A stretch of 11,259 nt of DNA from Desulfobacteraceae bacterium (GTDB lineage: Bacteria > Desulfobacterota > Desulfobulbia > Desulfobulbales > Desulfobulbaceae), in NCBI GenBank assembly GCA_022837185.1, contig JALHJD010000072.1, forward strand, positions 1 to 11,259. Direction: 5' to 3'. A program made the translations under genes and the position numbers. Each line of letters begins with the position of its first letter. Position 1 is the first letter of the stretch. The notes beneath the pieces are model-generated. The model saw nothing but the letters and a program-made list of their open reading frames with translations. It searched no databases and had not been told where the DNA came from. Below, piece after piece: positions 1-7,840 of the stretch.

Positions 1-941
1 GCCGGCAGTTCTATGGGAATGACATGGATGCGGTAGAACAGGTCTTCCCGGAACCGGCCGGCCCTGACCTCATCCTTGAGGTCCTTGTTGGTGGCGGCTA
101 TGACCCGGACATCGACGGATACGGGCTGATCGCTGCCCAGGGGAAAAAATATTCTCTCCTGCAGGACGCGCAGCAGTTTCGCCTGGATGGAAAAAGGCAT
201 ATCGCCTATTTCGTCAAGCAGCAGGGTGCCCTTGTCGGCCCTGGTGAACAACCCCCTGGTCCTCCTTTCCGCCCCTGTGAAGGCGCCTTTTTCATAACCG
301 AAGAGTTCGCTCTCCAGCAGTGACTCGGGAATAGCGGCGCAGTTGATGGCCAGGAAGGGATAATCCTTCCGCGGGCTGGCTATATGGATCGCTTTGGCGA
401 TAAGCTCCTTGCCGGTCCCGCTGGGGCCGTAAATCGCCACGGTCGAATCCGTACCGGCGATGCGGGCGACCTGATCAAGAATGTTCCGCATGGCCTCACT
501 TTTGGCGACAATGTTGGTGAAGTTGTATTTTTCTCCCAGCAGCTCGCGCAGCCTCTTGATCTCGCCGGTCAGTTTGGTTTTCTCCAGGGCCCGTTCGATC
601 TGCAGGATCAGTTCACGGGAGTCAAAAGGCTTGGTCAGATAGGTGAAGGCGCCGCGCTTCATGGCTTCCACCGCACTTTCAATGCTTCCGTGGGCGGTGA
701 GGATAATCACCGGCATGTCCGGGTGAATGAGGTGCAGCTCTTCCATCAGGGAAATGCCGTCCTGATTGATCAGCTGCAGGTCGATGACGGCGACATCGAG
801 CAGCTGCCGCACCGCTGTCTCCTTTGCCTGGTCTTCATTGGCCGCGGCGGCGACATGGAAACCGTGATCCTCCAGCCGCATCCGGATCAGGTCCAGGAGA
901 CTGCTGTCGTCATCAACAACCAGAATATTCGTTTTGCTCAT
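1..941 (-). CDS. Sigma-54-dependent response regulator, NtrC family, GlrR/QseF-like (3' end cut off by window)
   Basis: This is a two-component output protein that would activate sigma-54 promoters when phosphorylated. The visible 313 residues contain a receiver domain (about 4-120) with acidic pocket D10-D12, phospho-acceptor D54, T82 and K104. An AAA+ domain follows from about 143. It shows Walker A GPSGTGKE (172-179), the sigma-54 contact loop GAFTGA (219-224), Walker B LLLDEIGDM (240-248) and the arginine-finger segment REDLFYR (298-304). The rest of the AAA+ domain and the expected Fis-type helix-turn-helix lie beyond position 1. The ATG at 941 follows the stop of the lipoprotein gene by 10 bases. 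Its Shine-Dalgarno is weak, which suggests translational coupling. The first gene of the same operon is a histidine kinase, its probable partner. From memory the protein resembles E. coli GlrR, including the stretch around ILTAHGSI. The NtrC-family call is very sure; GlrR orthology is inference. Confidence 0.95.
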   Translation of the reverse strand, partial: MSKTNILVVDDDSSLLDLIRMRLEDHGFHVAAAANEDQAKETAVRQLLDVAVIDLQLINQDGISLMEELHLIHPDMPVIILTAHGSIESAVEAMKRGAFTYLTKPFDSRELILQIERALEKTKLTGEIKRLRELLGEKYNFTNIVAKSEAMRNILDQVARIAGTDSTVAIYGPSGTGKELIAKAIHIASPRKDYPFLAINCAAIPESLLESELFGYEKGAFTGAERRTRGLFTRADKGTLLLDEIGDMPFSIQAKLLRVLQERIFFPLGSDQPVSVDVRVIAATNKDLKDEVRAGRFREDLFYRIHVIPIELP

Positions 942-951
942 AAAAGAGTGG

Positions 952-1755
952 TTACCTAATCAATTGTTTTTTCTGCTGTTCGATTTCCGAATCAATCTGC
1001 TGCATTTTATCGATGGTGTCGAAGATGCCCAGCCATATCAATGCTTCTTCAGCCAAAGCGCTGTCCGGGAACTGCTTGACCAGTACATGAAAATATACCT
1101 GCGACTTTTTGTAGTCCTTTGCCGGGTTGTCCGCGTGGGCGTAGATCAGCCCCAGATTGTAGAGGGCCTCGTCAGCCGGATGGTGCTGCCCGGCCTGGTC
1201 AAGGATCTGCAGATTTCTGCGCACGGCTTCATCGAAATCCTGGTCTTCCACCACCTTGCGGGGCAGGGGGGGCGGTACGTTCCGGGGTTCGGCCTTCGCC
1301 GGCATCTCCGTGGACGGAGGGGAGGGCGGCTGCGCGGCGGCCTTTTTTTCTTTGGCGGCGATCATTTCAAAAAGGGCGACATAGGTTTTTGCCTCCGCGG
1401 TGAGCGGTGATTCGGGAAAATGCTTGATCAGCTTTTCAAAATAATGTCGAGATTGACCATAGTCCCTGCCCGGGTAGTCAGGGTGGGCATAGGCTTCGCC
1501 CAAGGCGTAGAAAGCCGCATCCGCCGGTGGTTCGGTTTCTCCCGAATCAATGATCGCCCTGCCCTGCTCGATGACCGTTTCGTACGAACCGGCGGCCAGG
1601 CTTTCCCGGAATCGCTCCAACTGCCGGTGTTCCTGCCCGGCGCCTATCCGTTCCTGCAGCGGGCCGCAGGCAGCACAGGCCATGGCGCCGATCAGGCAGC
1701 CAAGGGCAAGGATATATAAAATGTGCTGCCTTTTCCTTCCTGACTTGTTGCCCAA
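952..1755 (-). CDS. Probable lipoprotein made of two TPR-like repeat units, in a kinase/regulator operon
   Basis: This 267-residue protein has a basic N-terminus (GRKRQH), a hydrophobic stretch (about 12-26) and cysteines at 20, 27 and 30, so it is probably a lipoprotein. None of the three cysteines has a perfect lipobox; C27 and C30 are the better placed. The mature part holds two homologous helical units (about 57-132 and 173-248) that share PAD.A.Y.LG..YAH, DY..S..YF, L.K.FP.S and EA. A Lys/Ala/Pro-rich linker (about 134-167) joins them. Such TPR-like folds normally hold protein partners. The TTG start at 1753-1755 is chosen because GGAGG lies six bases upstream, although the gene then overlaps the kinase gene by 64 bases. 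Its place between a GlrK-like kinase and a GlrR-like regulator matches that of qseG (yfhG), yet the sequence does not resemble QseG as I remember it. It may tune the kinase from the outer membrane or periplasm. It could instead be a BamD/YfiO-like scaffold protein that merely shares the operon. Confidence 0.88.
   Translation of the reverse strand: MGNKSGRKRQHILYILALGCLIGAMACAACGPLQERIGAGQEHRQLERFRESLAAGSYETVIEQGRAIIDSGETEPPADAAFYALGEAYAHPDYPGRDYGQSRHYFEKLIKHFPESPLTAEAKTYVALFEMIAAKEKKAAAQPPSPPSTEMPAKAEPRNVPPPLPRKVVEDQDFDEAVRRNLQILDQAGQHHPADEALYNLGLIYAHADNPAKDYKKSQVYFHVLVKQFPDSALAEEALIWLGIFDTIDKMQQIDSEIEQQKKQLIR
1012..1587 (-). repeat. Internal duplication within the lipoprotein gene (two units of about 228 bases)
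   Basis: The two units run from about 1587 to 1360 (residues 57-132) and 1239 to 1012 (residues 173-248), separated by a proline-rich linker. Both encode a helix pair, then PAD.A.Y.LG..YAH, a DY..S..YF helix and an FP.S.L..EA helix ending in F..I. The similarity is plain at protein level and still partly visible in the DNA. This suggests an old duplication of one gene segment. Confidence 0.85.
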
Positions 1756-3140
1756 ATTTTGCCTCCATGTGCAATGATTATCTGTTTGACAATGGCCAGC
1801 CCCAGTCCCGTTCCTTTTATGTTCCCGCCTTTTGCCGGGATTACCTGCTCGAACTTGAGAAAGATCCTGTCCAGGTCCGCCCTGGAGATGCCGATCCCGC
1901 TGTCCTCTACGGCAAACCGGGCCTGCCCGTCGGCGATATCCGCGCGAAGTTCGATGCGGCCGTTGTTGGGGGTGAACTTGATGGCGTTGCCGATGATGTT
2001 GCGGAAAGCCTGGAGGATTCTTTCCCGGTCCGCGGTGACGGGCGGCAGGGAGCCGATGTTGTTGACTATGGATATTTTTTTTGCTTCGGCCAGCGGGGCC
2101 AGGGCATCGAGTGTATGTTGTATCAGCCCGGCCGGATCGGTCGGGGAAAAGCGGTATTTGAACATCCCGGCCTCCATCTTGGCCAGATCCAGCAGGGAGT
2201 TGACCTGGTTGATAAGGCGGTTGCTTTCCTGGTTGATTATCGACAGGATGCGCTGCTGCTTCTCCGGCATTTCGCCGCCGACACCGTCAAGGAGCATGCT
2301 TGTTCCCTCCTTGATGGAGGCGAGCGGAGTACGGAGTTCGTGCGACATGTGCGCGAAAAAATCCGTTTTCATCGTATCAACTTCCTGCAGCTTATGACAC
2401 ATGGTGTTGATGGCGCCGGCAAGTTCGGCAATGGTTGGGGGGGAGTTGATCAGCAGGTCCCCCTGGAAGTTCCCCCTGGATATTTCCTTGGTCTTCGCCC
2501 GGATCTGATTCAACGGTCTGGTTATGGTGGCGGTAATCACCAGGGCGACGATCAGTCCGGTCGCCAGGGCGAAAAGGGTGATCATCACGGAGACCTGAAC
2601 AGCCCTGTCCCCCTGGACGCTCAACGCCATTATTTTGGCCAGGACATTCTGTTCGCTGGCCTGCCGGATGTTCTTGATCTGGTCAATGAGCTCGTCGGCG
2701 GCCTTTTTTTTCTCGTCCGCGTACCATTCGGTGGAATACTGCCGGGCGAGTCGGACCTGCTGCCGCTCCACCTCCACCAGGCGATTGAAATCATGGTGGC
2801 GGATGCTGACCGTATACAGGATGTGCTTGATCTGCTGGGAAGTGGTTTTCGCCATGGCGTCATTGAGCAGCGAGTTGAAATCGGCCTTGGCCTCAAGGTA
2901 GTTGAGAAAGAGCTGCTCGTCATTGAGAACGAAATATTTTCGTTCATTGCGGGTTTCGGAAAGCAGGATGTCGGAAAGCTGACCTGAGAGTTCCAGGACA
3001 GCCGTGTCGTTCATCATGATGGAATGGATCACTCCGTTGAAGCGGTTGATATGGGAGATGAAATACAGGCTGACTCCGCCAAGCATGCAGAAAAGAATCA
3101 GGTAGCTGATCAGAAGCCGGGCAAATATTGATAAGCGCAT
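1692..3140 (-). CDS. Membrane sensor histidine kinase, GlrK/QseE-like
   Basis: This 482-residue kinase is anchored in the inner membrane. TM1 is about residues 8-29, followed by a mostly helical periplasmic region (30-182) and TM2 (about 183-206). A HAMP linker (about 202-256) and a HisKA domain with phospho-acceptor H267 in SHELRTPLAS come next. The HATPase domain shows N-box N381 and N385, G1 DSGIGIS (413-419) and G2 GTGLGLAI (443-450). The segment TPLAS.KEGT and the periplasmic pattern Y.VL.D resemble E. coli GlrK as I remember it. The start is set at ATG 3140. An in-frame TTG at 3161 would add seven residues, and neither site has a clear Shine-Dalgarno. The gene overlaps the downstream lipoprotein gene by 64 bases and heads the kinase-lipoprotein-regulator operon, so its likely partner is the NtrC-family regulator. 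The signal sensed cannot be read from the sequence. Confidence 0.95.
   Translation of the reverse strand: MRLSIFARLLISYLILFCMLGGVSLYFISHINRFNGVIHSIMMNDTAVLELSGQLSDILLSETRNERKYFVLNDEQLFLNYLEAKADFNSLLNDAMAKTTSQQIKHILYTVSIRHHDFNRLVEVERQQVRLARQYSTEWYADEKKKAADELIDQIKNIRQASEQNVLAKIMALSVQGDRAVQVSVMITLFALATGLIVALVITATITRPLNQIRAKTKEISRGNFQGDLLINSPPTIAELAGAINTMCHKLQEVDTMKTDFFAHMSHELRTPLASIKEGTSMLLDGVGGEMPEKQQRILSIINQESNRLINQVNSLLDLAKMEAGMFKYRFSPTDPAGLIQHTLDALAPLAEAKKISIVNNIGSLPPVTADRERILQAFRNIIGNAIKFTPNNGRIELRADIADGQARFAVEDSGIGISRADLDRIFLKFEQVIPAKGGNIKGTGLGLAIVKQIIIAHGGKIWATSQEGKGSTFYISLPLAA
1762..1766 (-). promoter_or_regulatory. Ribosome binding site that decides the TTG start of the lipoprotein gene
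   Basis: On the minus strand GGAGG is followed by a six-base spacer and then TTG at 1755. It lies inside the 3' end of the histidine kinase gene, whose stop is at 1692-1694. No ATG or GTG further in would keep the basic N-terminus and hydrophobic signal segment, so this site settles the start. Confidence 0.75.
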
Positions 3141-3219
3141 GGGGCAACAATGAACGGGCAAAAATGGTGCGGCAATGGTTCCGAGTGTTCGTCAACGCCG
3201 GAAAAGGATGCCGTTGGCG

Positions 3220-3232
3220 CCGGACTGTCCGG
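3220..3232. promoter_or_regulatory. Perfect 13-base palindrome, possible operator
   Basis: CCGGAC-T-GTCCGG is symmetrical about a single central base and lies about 80 bases upstream of the GlrK-like kinase start, in the gap where its promoter must be. The half-site GTCCG/CGGAC also forms the arms of the hairpin at 3422-3442. An operator role is inference; in GC-rich DNA short palindromes of this kind also arise by chance. Confidence 0.3.
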
Positions 3233-3421
3233 TTCCACAATGTAGTAGCAATGTAATCATTGGCGGCTATCAGCGCCACCTCCAATATGGGGGGGATGCT
3301 TTTTCCTCTTCGTTCCCCGGAACAGGGCTTCACCAACAAGGACTAAAGGGGAAAGGACGGTTCGCCGGCGGAGGATGGCCGGTTCAAAATTGCGCCGGGG
3401 GGAGCTCCTTACCTGGGCAGT

Positions 3422-3442
3422 ATGTCCGACATGGCCGGACAT
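3422..3442 (-). terminator. Hairpin just after the PAS kinase stop codon, possible weak terminator
   Basis: ATGTCCG and CGGACAT form a perfect 7-bp stem around a 7-base loop, beginning six bases after the stop codon of the PAS kinase. No T-run follows on the minus strand, so it is not a classical intrinsic terminator. It may be an RNA-stabilising hairpin, a Rho-associated end or an operator. Confidence 0.3.
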
Positions 3443-3448
3443 TTCCAG

Positions 3449-6400
3449 TCATACCGGACGTGCGCTGCCCGGCTCCGCTTCCGGCATCCCGTGTTGGAAG
3501 TCAGGCAGGGTGAAACAGAACAGGGAGCCTCCGGTCTGCTCCGACTGCACCCATATGCGGCCGCCGTGGCGTTCAACGATTCTTTTGCAGATCGCCAGGC
3601 CGACTCCGGTTCCTTCATATTCGCTCCGCCGGTGGAGGCGCTGAAAGATGAGGAAAATCCGGTCGGCATGCCGGGGATCGATGCCGATGCCGTTGTCCCG
3701 GACACAGACGACCCAATCGTTTTTTTCGCGCCGGGAAAAGATGTGGATCCGGGGGGGCTCCTCGCCGCGGTACTTGAGGGCATTGGCCAGCAGATTCTGC
3801 AGCAGGTGGTTCAACTGCGTTTTGTCGGCCAGGACCACCGGGAGAGGGTCAACGTGTATTTCCGCCTGGTTTTCTTCGATGGCCGTTTTCAGGTTCAGCA
3901 GCAGCTCGTCGATGATCGTGCCCAGGGAGACAGGCTGCAGCCTGAGCTGGCCGCCGCCCACACGGGAGAACGCCAGCAGGTCCCGCAGTTGCTGCTGCAT
4001 ATGCGAGGCGCCCTCGACCGCCAGATTGATGAAGGTTTTCGCCTTTTCGTCCAGGCTGCCGCCATAGCGGCGGCTGATGAGCTGCAGGAAACTGGATATC
4101 GTCCGCAAGGGTTCCTGGAGATCGTGGGAGATGATATTGGCAAACTGCTGCAGATCCATATTGGACCGGGCAAGCTCGCGGTTGACCACTTCCAGTTCGA
4201 AAATGCTCGACTGCAGTTCCTGATTGAGGTGGCGGATCTTCTCCTCGGCCGCTTTGCGTTCGGTGATATCGTGCACCATGCCCACGGATCGAAAAACCTT
4301 TCCGTTCACGTCCCGCATATGTTCGCATTTTTCATGGATGTAGCGGACTGCGCCGGTGGATTTCCGCACGATCCGGTGCTCTATGTCAAAGCCCTTCCTT
4401 CCGTCAAGGAGCGACTGGAGATAGGCCTTTTGGACGCGCTCCCTGTCCCCGGGATGAACCAGGGCGAGGAAATCTTCGTAACACGGGGGGAATTCACCCG
4501 CCTGCATCCCGAAGATCCGATATACTTCATCGGACCAGGTCAGGACATTATTGAACAGGTCAAGCTCCCAACTGCCGAGGTGCGCCATTTCCTGGGTCTT
4601 TTTGAGCCGCCGTTCACTTTCCAGCAGGAGCTGCTCCGACAGTTTCTGCTCGGTTATGTCGCGGGCGACATGGACACTGCCCAGCATCTTCCCGTATTCG
4701 TCGTATATCGGGGTGGTGGTGACCAGGAAATACCCGTTCAGCTTTGCCTCATACACTTCGGCCCGGTGCTCCCTGCCGTCCTTTAAGGTCATGACGTGGG
4801 GGCAGTTTTCAGGCGGGCAGGCATCATCATGCACACAGGAGAAACATTTCCGGCTGACGCATTGCCCCGGGGTGAGGCCGAGCCGCTCAGCCATGGCCCG
4901 GTTGGCTCTGATTATCCGGTGCTGATTGTCCAGGATGGCAATGAGGTCGGGCACGCTGTCAAAGGTTTTTTCCCACTCCTCTTTGACCCGCCGGAGCTGC
5001 TCCTCCATCCAGGTTCGTTCCGTTATATCCATGAAGGCGGCTATCCCGCCCTGGACACCGCCGTTATTGTCGATCAGGGGGACTGCCTCGCCCACCAGGT
5101 GCCTGACTTCGCCATTGGGCAGGACAATGTCCAGTTCCACGTCTTCAATTCTGGTGCCCCGTCGGACAGCCTGCTGCAGGGGCAATTCCTCCGGGGTCAG
5201 TTCAATCCGGCCCTTGAAAATGCGTGTTTTCCCCGTACCCTGATTCGGCCCGGCCGACTGAGCATTGTTTGCCGTCGGCCGCGCTTCCATGAGGTTTGCC
5301 GCCGCGAGGTTGCTGGTGATTACCTGGCATTGGGGATCATGGGCGATCCAGATGGGTATGGGGGTCACGTTGAGGAGCTGCGCCATTTCCGCCGCATGCT
5401 GCCGCTCCCTGGCTTCGCTCAATTGCAGGGCTTTTTCCGTGCGCAGCTTGAAAAGGGTTTCCTTGAAAACCCGCGCCAGGGACTCGATGGAGTGGAGGTC
5501 TTCATCCCGGTAGCCGCCCGTCCGGTCGAACAGGGCGATGAGCCCGATGGGTCTGCGGTCGTGCAGCAGGGGAACGCCCAGAAGTGAGGCGAGAGGAGGC
5601 CGGCTTTCCCCTGGATCGGCATCTCCGGGACAGGTCTGCGGCCCATTGATGTACTGCGGGATACCGTTGTCCAGCACGCTGGAGAACAGACCGGAACGGA
5701 AGTATTGGAGAACGGCCCCGTCGTCCATTCGCTCATGACCGGCGATGACCCCTCCGTTCTGACGACAGACTGCGAGGCTGCGCGGCTGGCCGTTGTAGCC
5801 GATTTCGGCAATGAAGCCGCACCTGCTACCGGTGATTTCCGTCGCCACCTCGAGGGCGGCCCGGGCCAGTTGCTCGTCGGTATCACACTTCAGGCCGGCC
5901 TCGAAGATCCTGTTTATTCCGGTGAGCAGGGCCTCGCGCAGTTGAATCTTTTCCTCTTTCTGTTTCCGCCCGGTGATGTCCCGCACGGTCAGTATTCCCA
6001 GCAGCGGCTGCCCGCTGTTGTCGCGGGCCAGGGTACCGCCGTAGCTGTAAATGCGCTGCCAGGAGTGGTCGAGGCGCCTGATTTTCAATTCGCAGTTGTG
6101 CAGGCTTTCACCACGCAGGATGCGGAAAAGGGGCCATTGGGACACCGGCAGGACCTTCCCTTCGGTGGTGGCCAGCTCAAAAATGTCTGTAAATTCGGTC
6201 AGGCGCCGGGTGTATTCCTCTTCGGAGGTAAAGCCGTGCATGGATACCGCTGCCGGGTTCCAGAAAATAAGGTTGCCGTCGAGGTCGGCGACGATGACGC
6301 CTTCGGTGAGATTTTCCAGGGTGGTGTGCAGCTGCGTTTTGCTTTCGCGCAGGGCGTTCTCGATATACTTGCGCCTGGTGATATCACGGGAGATGCCCTG

Positions 6401-7750
6401 GATGCCGACGATCGCACCGTTTCTGATGATGGGGGTGGCGCTGATTTCGAGATCGACGGTTGACTGATCGGCTTTCAGCACCTTGAGTTCGAAGAGGCTG
6501 ATTTTTTCACCGGTTAAGATGCGCGCCAGTGCCTTGTTTGCCTGCGGCTGCTCTTCAGGCAGTACAAACTCCGAGAAATGGGTGCCGATGATCTGTTCGG
6601 CGTATCCCAGGGTCTTGATTGCCGGGGAGCAGTAGGTCAGCCTGCCCGAGGCATCCATCAGAAAGATGATATCGTCGCTGGTTTCGGCGATGAGGCGGAA
6701 CCGCTCCTCGCTTTCCGCGAGATCCAGCTCGGCCTGTTTGAACCTGGTTGTTTCGCGCAGGGAAAAGACCAGGCCGGCAACCCGGCCGGCTTCATCCTTG
6801 AACGGCGCAAGGCTCCAGTCCCAATAGGTGACGCCCCGATCGGGCTGGTCGGGAAAAATGAAAGGCTTGTCCTTGAAGAAAACGGGTGTCCCGGTATCCC
6901 TGACCTGTCGGAAAATCGATTCGTTCTCCGGATGGGGAAAGAGCTTGAAGTGGTTCCGGCCGACCAGTTCATCCGGCTGCATGTGGCAGGCTTCGGCATA
7001 GGCTGGGTTGACCCAGATGAAATTGAAATCGGCGTCCAGGTACACCAGCATGACGTCGGTGGCGTCTATGATGGATTTGAGAACGTCCCGATTCCGCTGG
7101 AGGACCTCCTCGGCTTGTTTATAGGGGGTGATGTCGTTGAGTACGGTCCGGACGGCGACGGCTTCGCCTGTCTCGTTGCGGACCGCGGCACTTGTCAGCC
7201 GAACGGAACACCCGGCGCCGCTGTTCCTGCTGAGTTCCAGTTCGCAGTCGCATGGAGCATTGCCGGGAGAGTGCAGCACCAGGCTGAGATGATGGAGGAA
7301 TTTGTCCCGGTCGGCCGATTGAAGAAAAGCGGAAAACGGCTTGCCGGGCAGCGTGTCCCGCCGGGTTTCCAGCAGGGCGGTCCCGGCCCGGTTGACGGAC
7401 AGGATCGTTCCCTGCCGATCAAGGGTGAAGCAGCCGACCGGCGCGGTGTCGAACAGTTCGTCCAGTTCGCGGTGCGATGCTGCCAACTCGGCATTGGCCT
7501 GCCGGAGTTCGGCAATCTCCTTTTTCAATCGGTCCTGCGAGCCATGCAATTCCCGGACGAGTTCCTGCATTTCCTCACGGGACAGTGTTTCCAGGTGAGC
7601 AATCGGATCGGCGCTGGATTTTCTTCTCCGGGTCTTTCCGGGGGAATCAGGAGCTTCGTCCCCGGATTCCGCTTTCCTGAAGGGAGGAATCGGGCCGGGT
7701 TTCCCGGTGGAGGTTCTGCTCCGGCTTTTTGCGGTGAGCTTCTTGGTCAT
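3449..7750 (-). CDS. Large soluble multi-PAS/GAF sensor histidine kinase
   Basis: This 1433-residue protein has no membrane segment and should act in the cytoplasm. After a basic disordered tail (1-50) and a coiled coil (about 52-98) come PAS domains at about 92-212, 220-338, 345-462 and 468-594. A GAF domain (about 604-770) and three further PAS domains (about 785-912, 922-1035, 1047-1164) follow. A coiled coil (1165-1200) leads to HisKA with H1209 in SHDLQEPLRTI, and then HATPase with N-box N1319/N1323, G1 DNGIGID (1352-1358) and G2 GTGVGLAIC (1380-1388). The kinase core resembles the phytochrome/Cph1 group, whose partners are often single-domain receivers. None is visible here, and there is no receiver or output domain on the protein itself. 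The sixth PAS domain carries five cysteines (964, 969, 972, 978, 983). ATG 7750 is the only sensible start because an in-frame stop lies about 50 bases upstream, but its Shine-Dalgarno is poor. Ligands are unknown. It probably has its own promoter upstream. Confidence 0.96.
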   Translation of the reverse strand: MTKKLTAKSRSRTSTGKPGPIPPFRKAESGDEAPDSPGKTRRRKSSADPIAHLETLSREEMQELVRELHGSQDRLKKEIAELRQANAELAASHRELDELFDTAPVGCFTLDRQGTILSVNRAGTALLETRRDTLPGKPFSAFLQSADRDKFLHHLSLVLHSPGNAPCDCELELSRNSGAGCSVRLTSAAVRNETGEAVAVRTVLNDITPYKQAEEVLQRNRDVLKSIIDATDVMLVYLDADFNFIWVNPAYAEACHMQPDELVGRNHFKLFPHPENESIFRQVRDTGTPVFFKDKPFIFPDQPDRGVTYWDWSLAPFKDEAGRVAGLVFSLRETTRFKQAELDLAESEERFRLIAETSDDIIFLMDASGRLTYCSPAIKTLGYAEQIIGTHFSEFVLPEEQPQANKALARILTGEKISLFELKVLKADQSTVDLEISATPIIRNGAIVGIQGISRDITRRKYIENALRESKTQLHTTLENLTEGVIVADLDGNLIFWNPAAVSMHGFTSEEEYTRRLTEFTDIFELATTEGKVLPVSQWPLFRILRGESLHNCELKIRRLDHSWQRIYSYGGTLARDNSGQPLLGILTVRDITGRKQKEEKIQLREALLTGINRIFEAGLKCDTDEQLARAALEVATEITGSRCGFIAEIGYNGQPRSLAVCRQNGGVIAGHERMDDGAVLQYFRSGLFSSVLDNGIPQYINGPQTCPGDADPGESRPPLASLLGVPLLHDRRPIGLIALFDRTGGYRDEDLHSIESLARVFKETLFKLRTEKALQLSEARERQHAAEMAQLLNVTPIPIWIAHDPQCQVITSNLAAANLMEARPTANNAQSAGPNQGTGKTRIFKGRIELTPEELPLQQAVRRGTRIEDVELDIVLPNGEVRHLVGEAVPLIDNNGGVQGGIAAFMDITERTWMEEQLRRVKEEWEKTFDSVPDLIAILDNQHRIIRANRAMAERLGLTPGQCVSRKCFSCVHDDACPPENCPHVMTLKDGREHRAEVYEAKLNGYFLVTTTPIYDEYGKMLGSVHVARDITEQKLSEQLLLESERRLKKTQEMAHLGSWELDLFNNVLTWSDEVYRIFGMQAGEFPPCYEDFLALVHPGDRERVQKAYLQSLLDGRKGFDIEHRIVRKSTGAVRYIHEKCEHMRDVNGKVFRSVGMVHDITERKAAEEKIRHLNQELQSSIFELEVVNRELARSNMDLQQFANIISHDLQEPLRTISSFLQLISRRYGGSLDEKAKTFINLAVEGASHMQQQLRDLLAFSRVGGGQLRLQPVSLGTIIDELLLNLKTAIEENQAEIHVDPLPVVLADKTQLNHLLQNLLANALKYRGEEPPRIHIFSRREKNDWVVCVRDNGIGIDPRHADRIFLIFQRLHRRSEYEGTGVGLAICKRIVERHGGRIWVQSEQTGGSLFCFTLPDFQHGMPEAEPGSARPV

Positions 7751-7840
7751 GTACGGGCGAATTGGCCGCTTGGTGTTCAGGGGGGAAGTCTGTCCCCGTT
7801 ATTTCCGCTGGAGGCCCGGATCAGGTGACCCCGCCAGTTT

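Larger units (their letters stand above)
3141..3448 (-). other. Gene-free gap upstream of the GlrK-like operon, with short palindromes
   Basis: About 308 bases separate the PAS kinase stop from the GlrK-like kinase start. I see no convincing gene in either strand. The stretch holds a perfect palindrome at 3220-3232, an inverted repeat GTTCC-GG-GGAAC at 3312-3323 and a hairpin at 3422-3442 just after the PAS kinase stop. The operon promoter should lie here. I found no good sigma-54 match (GG and GC at the required spacing) and only poor sigma-70 candidates, for instance TACATT-like -10 boxes near 3245-3260 without a matching -35. Confidence 0.6.

Noticed and set aside
1767..2987. Long plus-strand open frame of 406 residues opposite the GlrK-like kinase
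   Set aside because: It is the mirror of a well-supported kinase gene in GC-rich DNA. The translation shows no domain or motif, is rich in Gly, Asp, Gln and Arg, and has no ribosome binding site of note.
3141..3161. TTG start adding seven residues to the GlrK-like kinase
   Set aside because: No Shine-Dalgarno precedes it, and the ATG at 3140 gives a normal N-terminus directly before the first membrane segment.
2944..3339. Minus-strand open frame of 131 residues overlapping the kinase 5' end
   Set aside because: It overlaps the signal-anchor region of the kinase in another frame, has no domain or signal segment, and its start lacks a ribosome binding site.
3422..4786. Plus-strand open frame of 454 residues opposite the kinase core of the multi-PAS protein
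   Set aside because: The minus strand here encodes HisKA and HATPase motifs with all key residues. The plus-strand translation has low complexity and no recognisable fold.
6578..7828. Plus-strand open frame of 416 residues opposite the first PAS domains
   Set aside because: Antisense shadow caused by codon bias; the translation is rich in Gly, Pro and Gln and without motifs, while the minus strand holds clear PAS domains.
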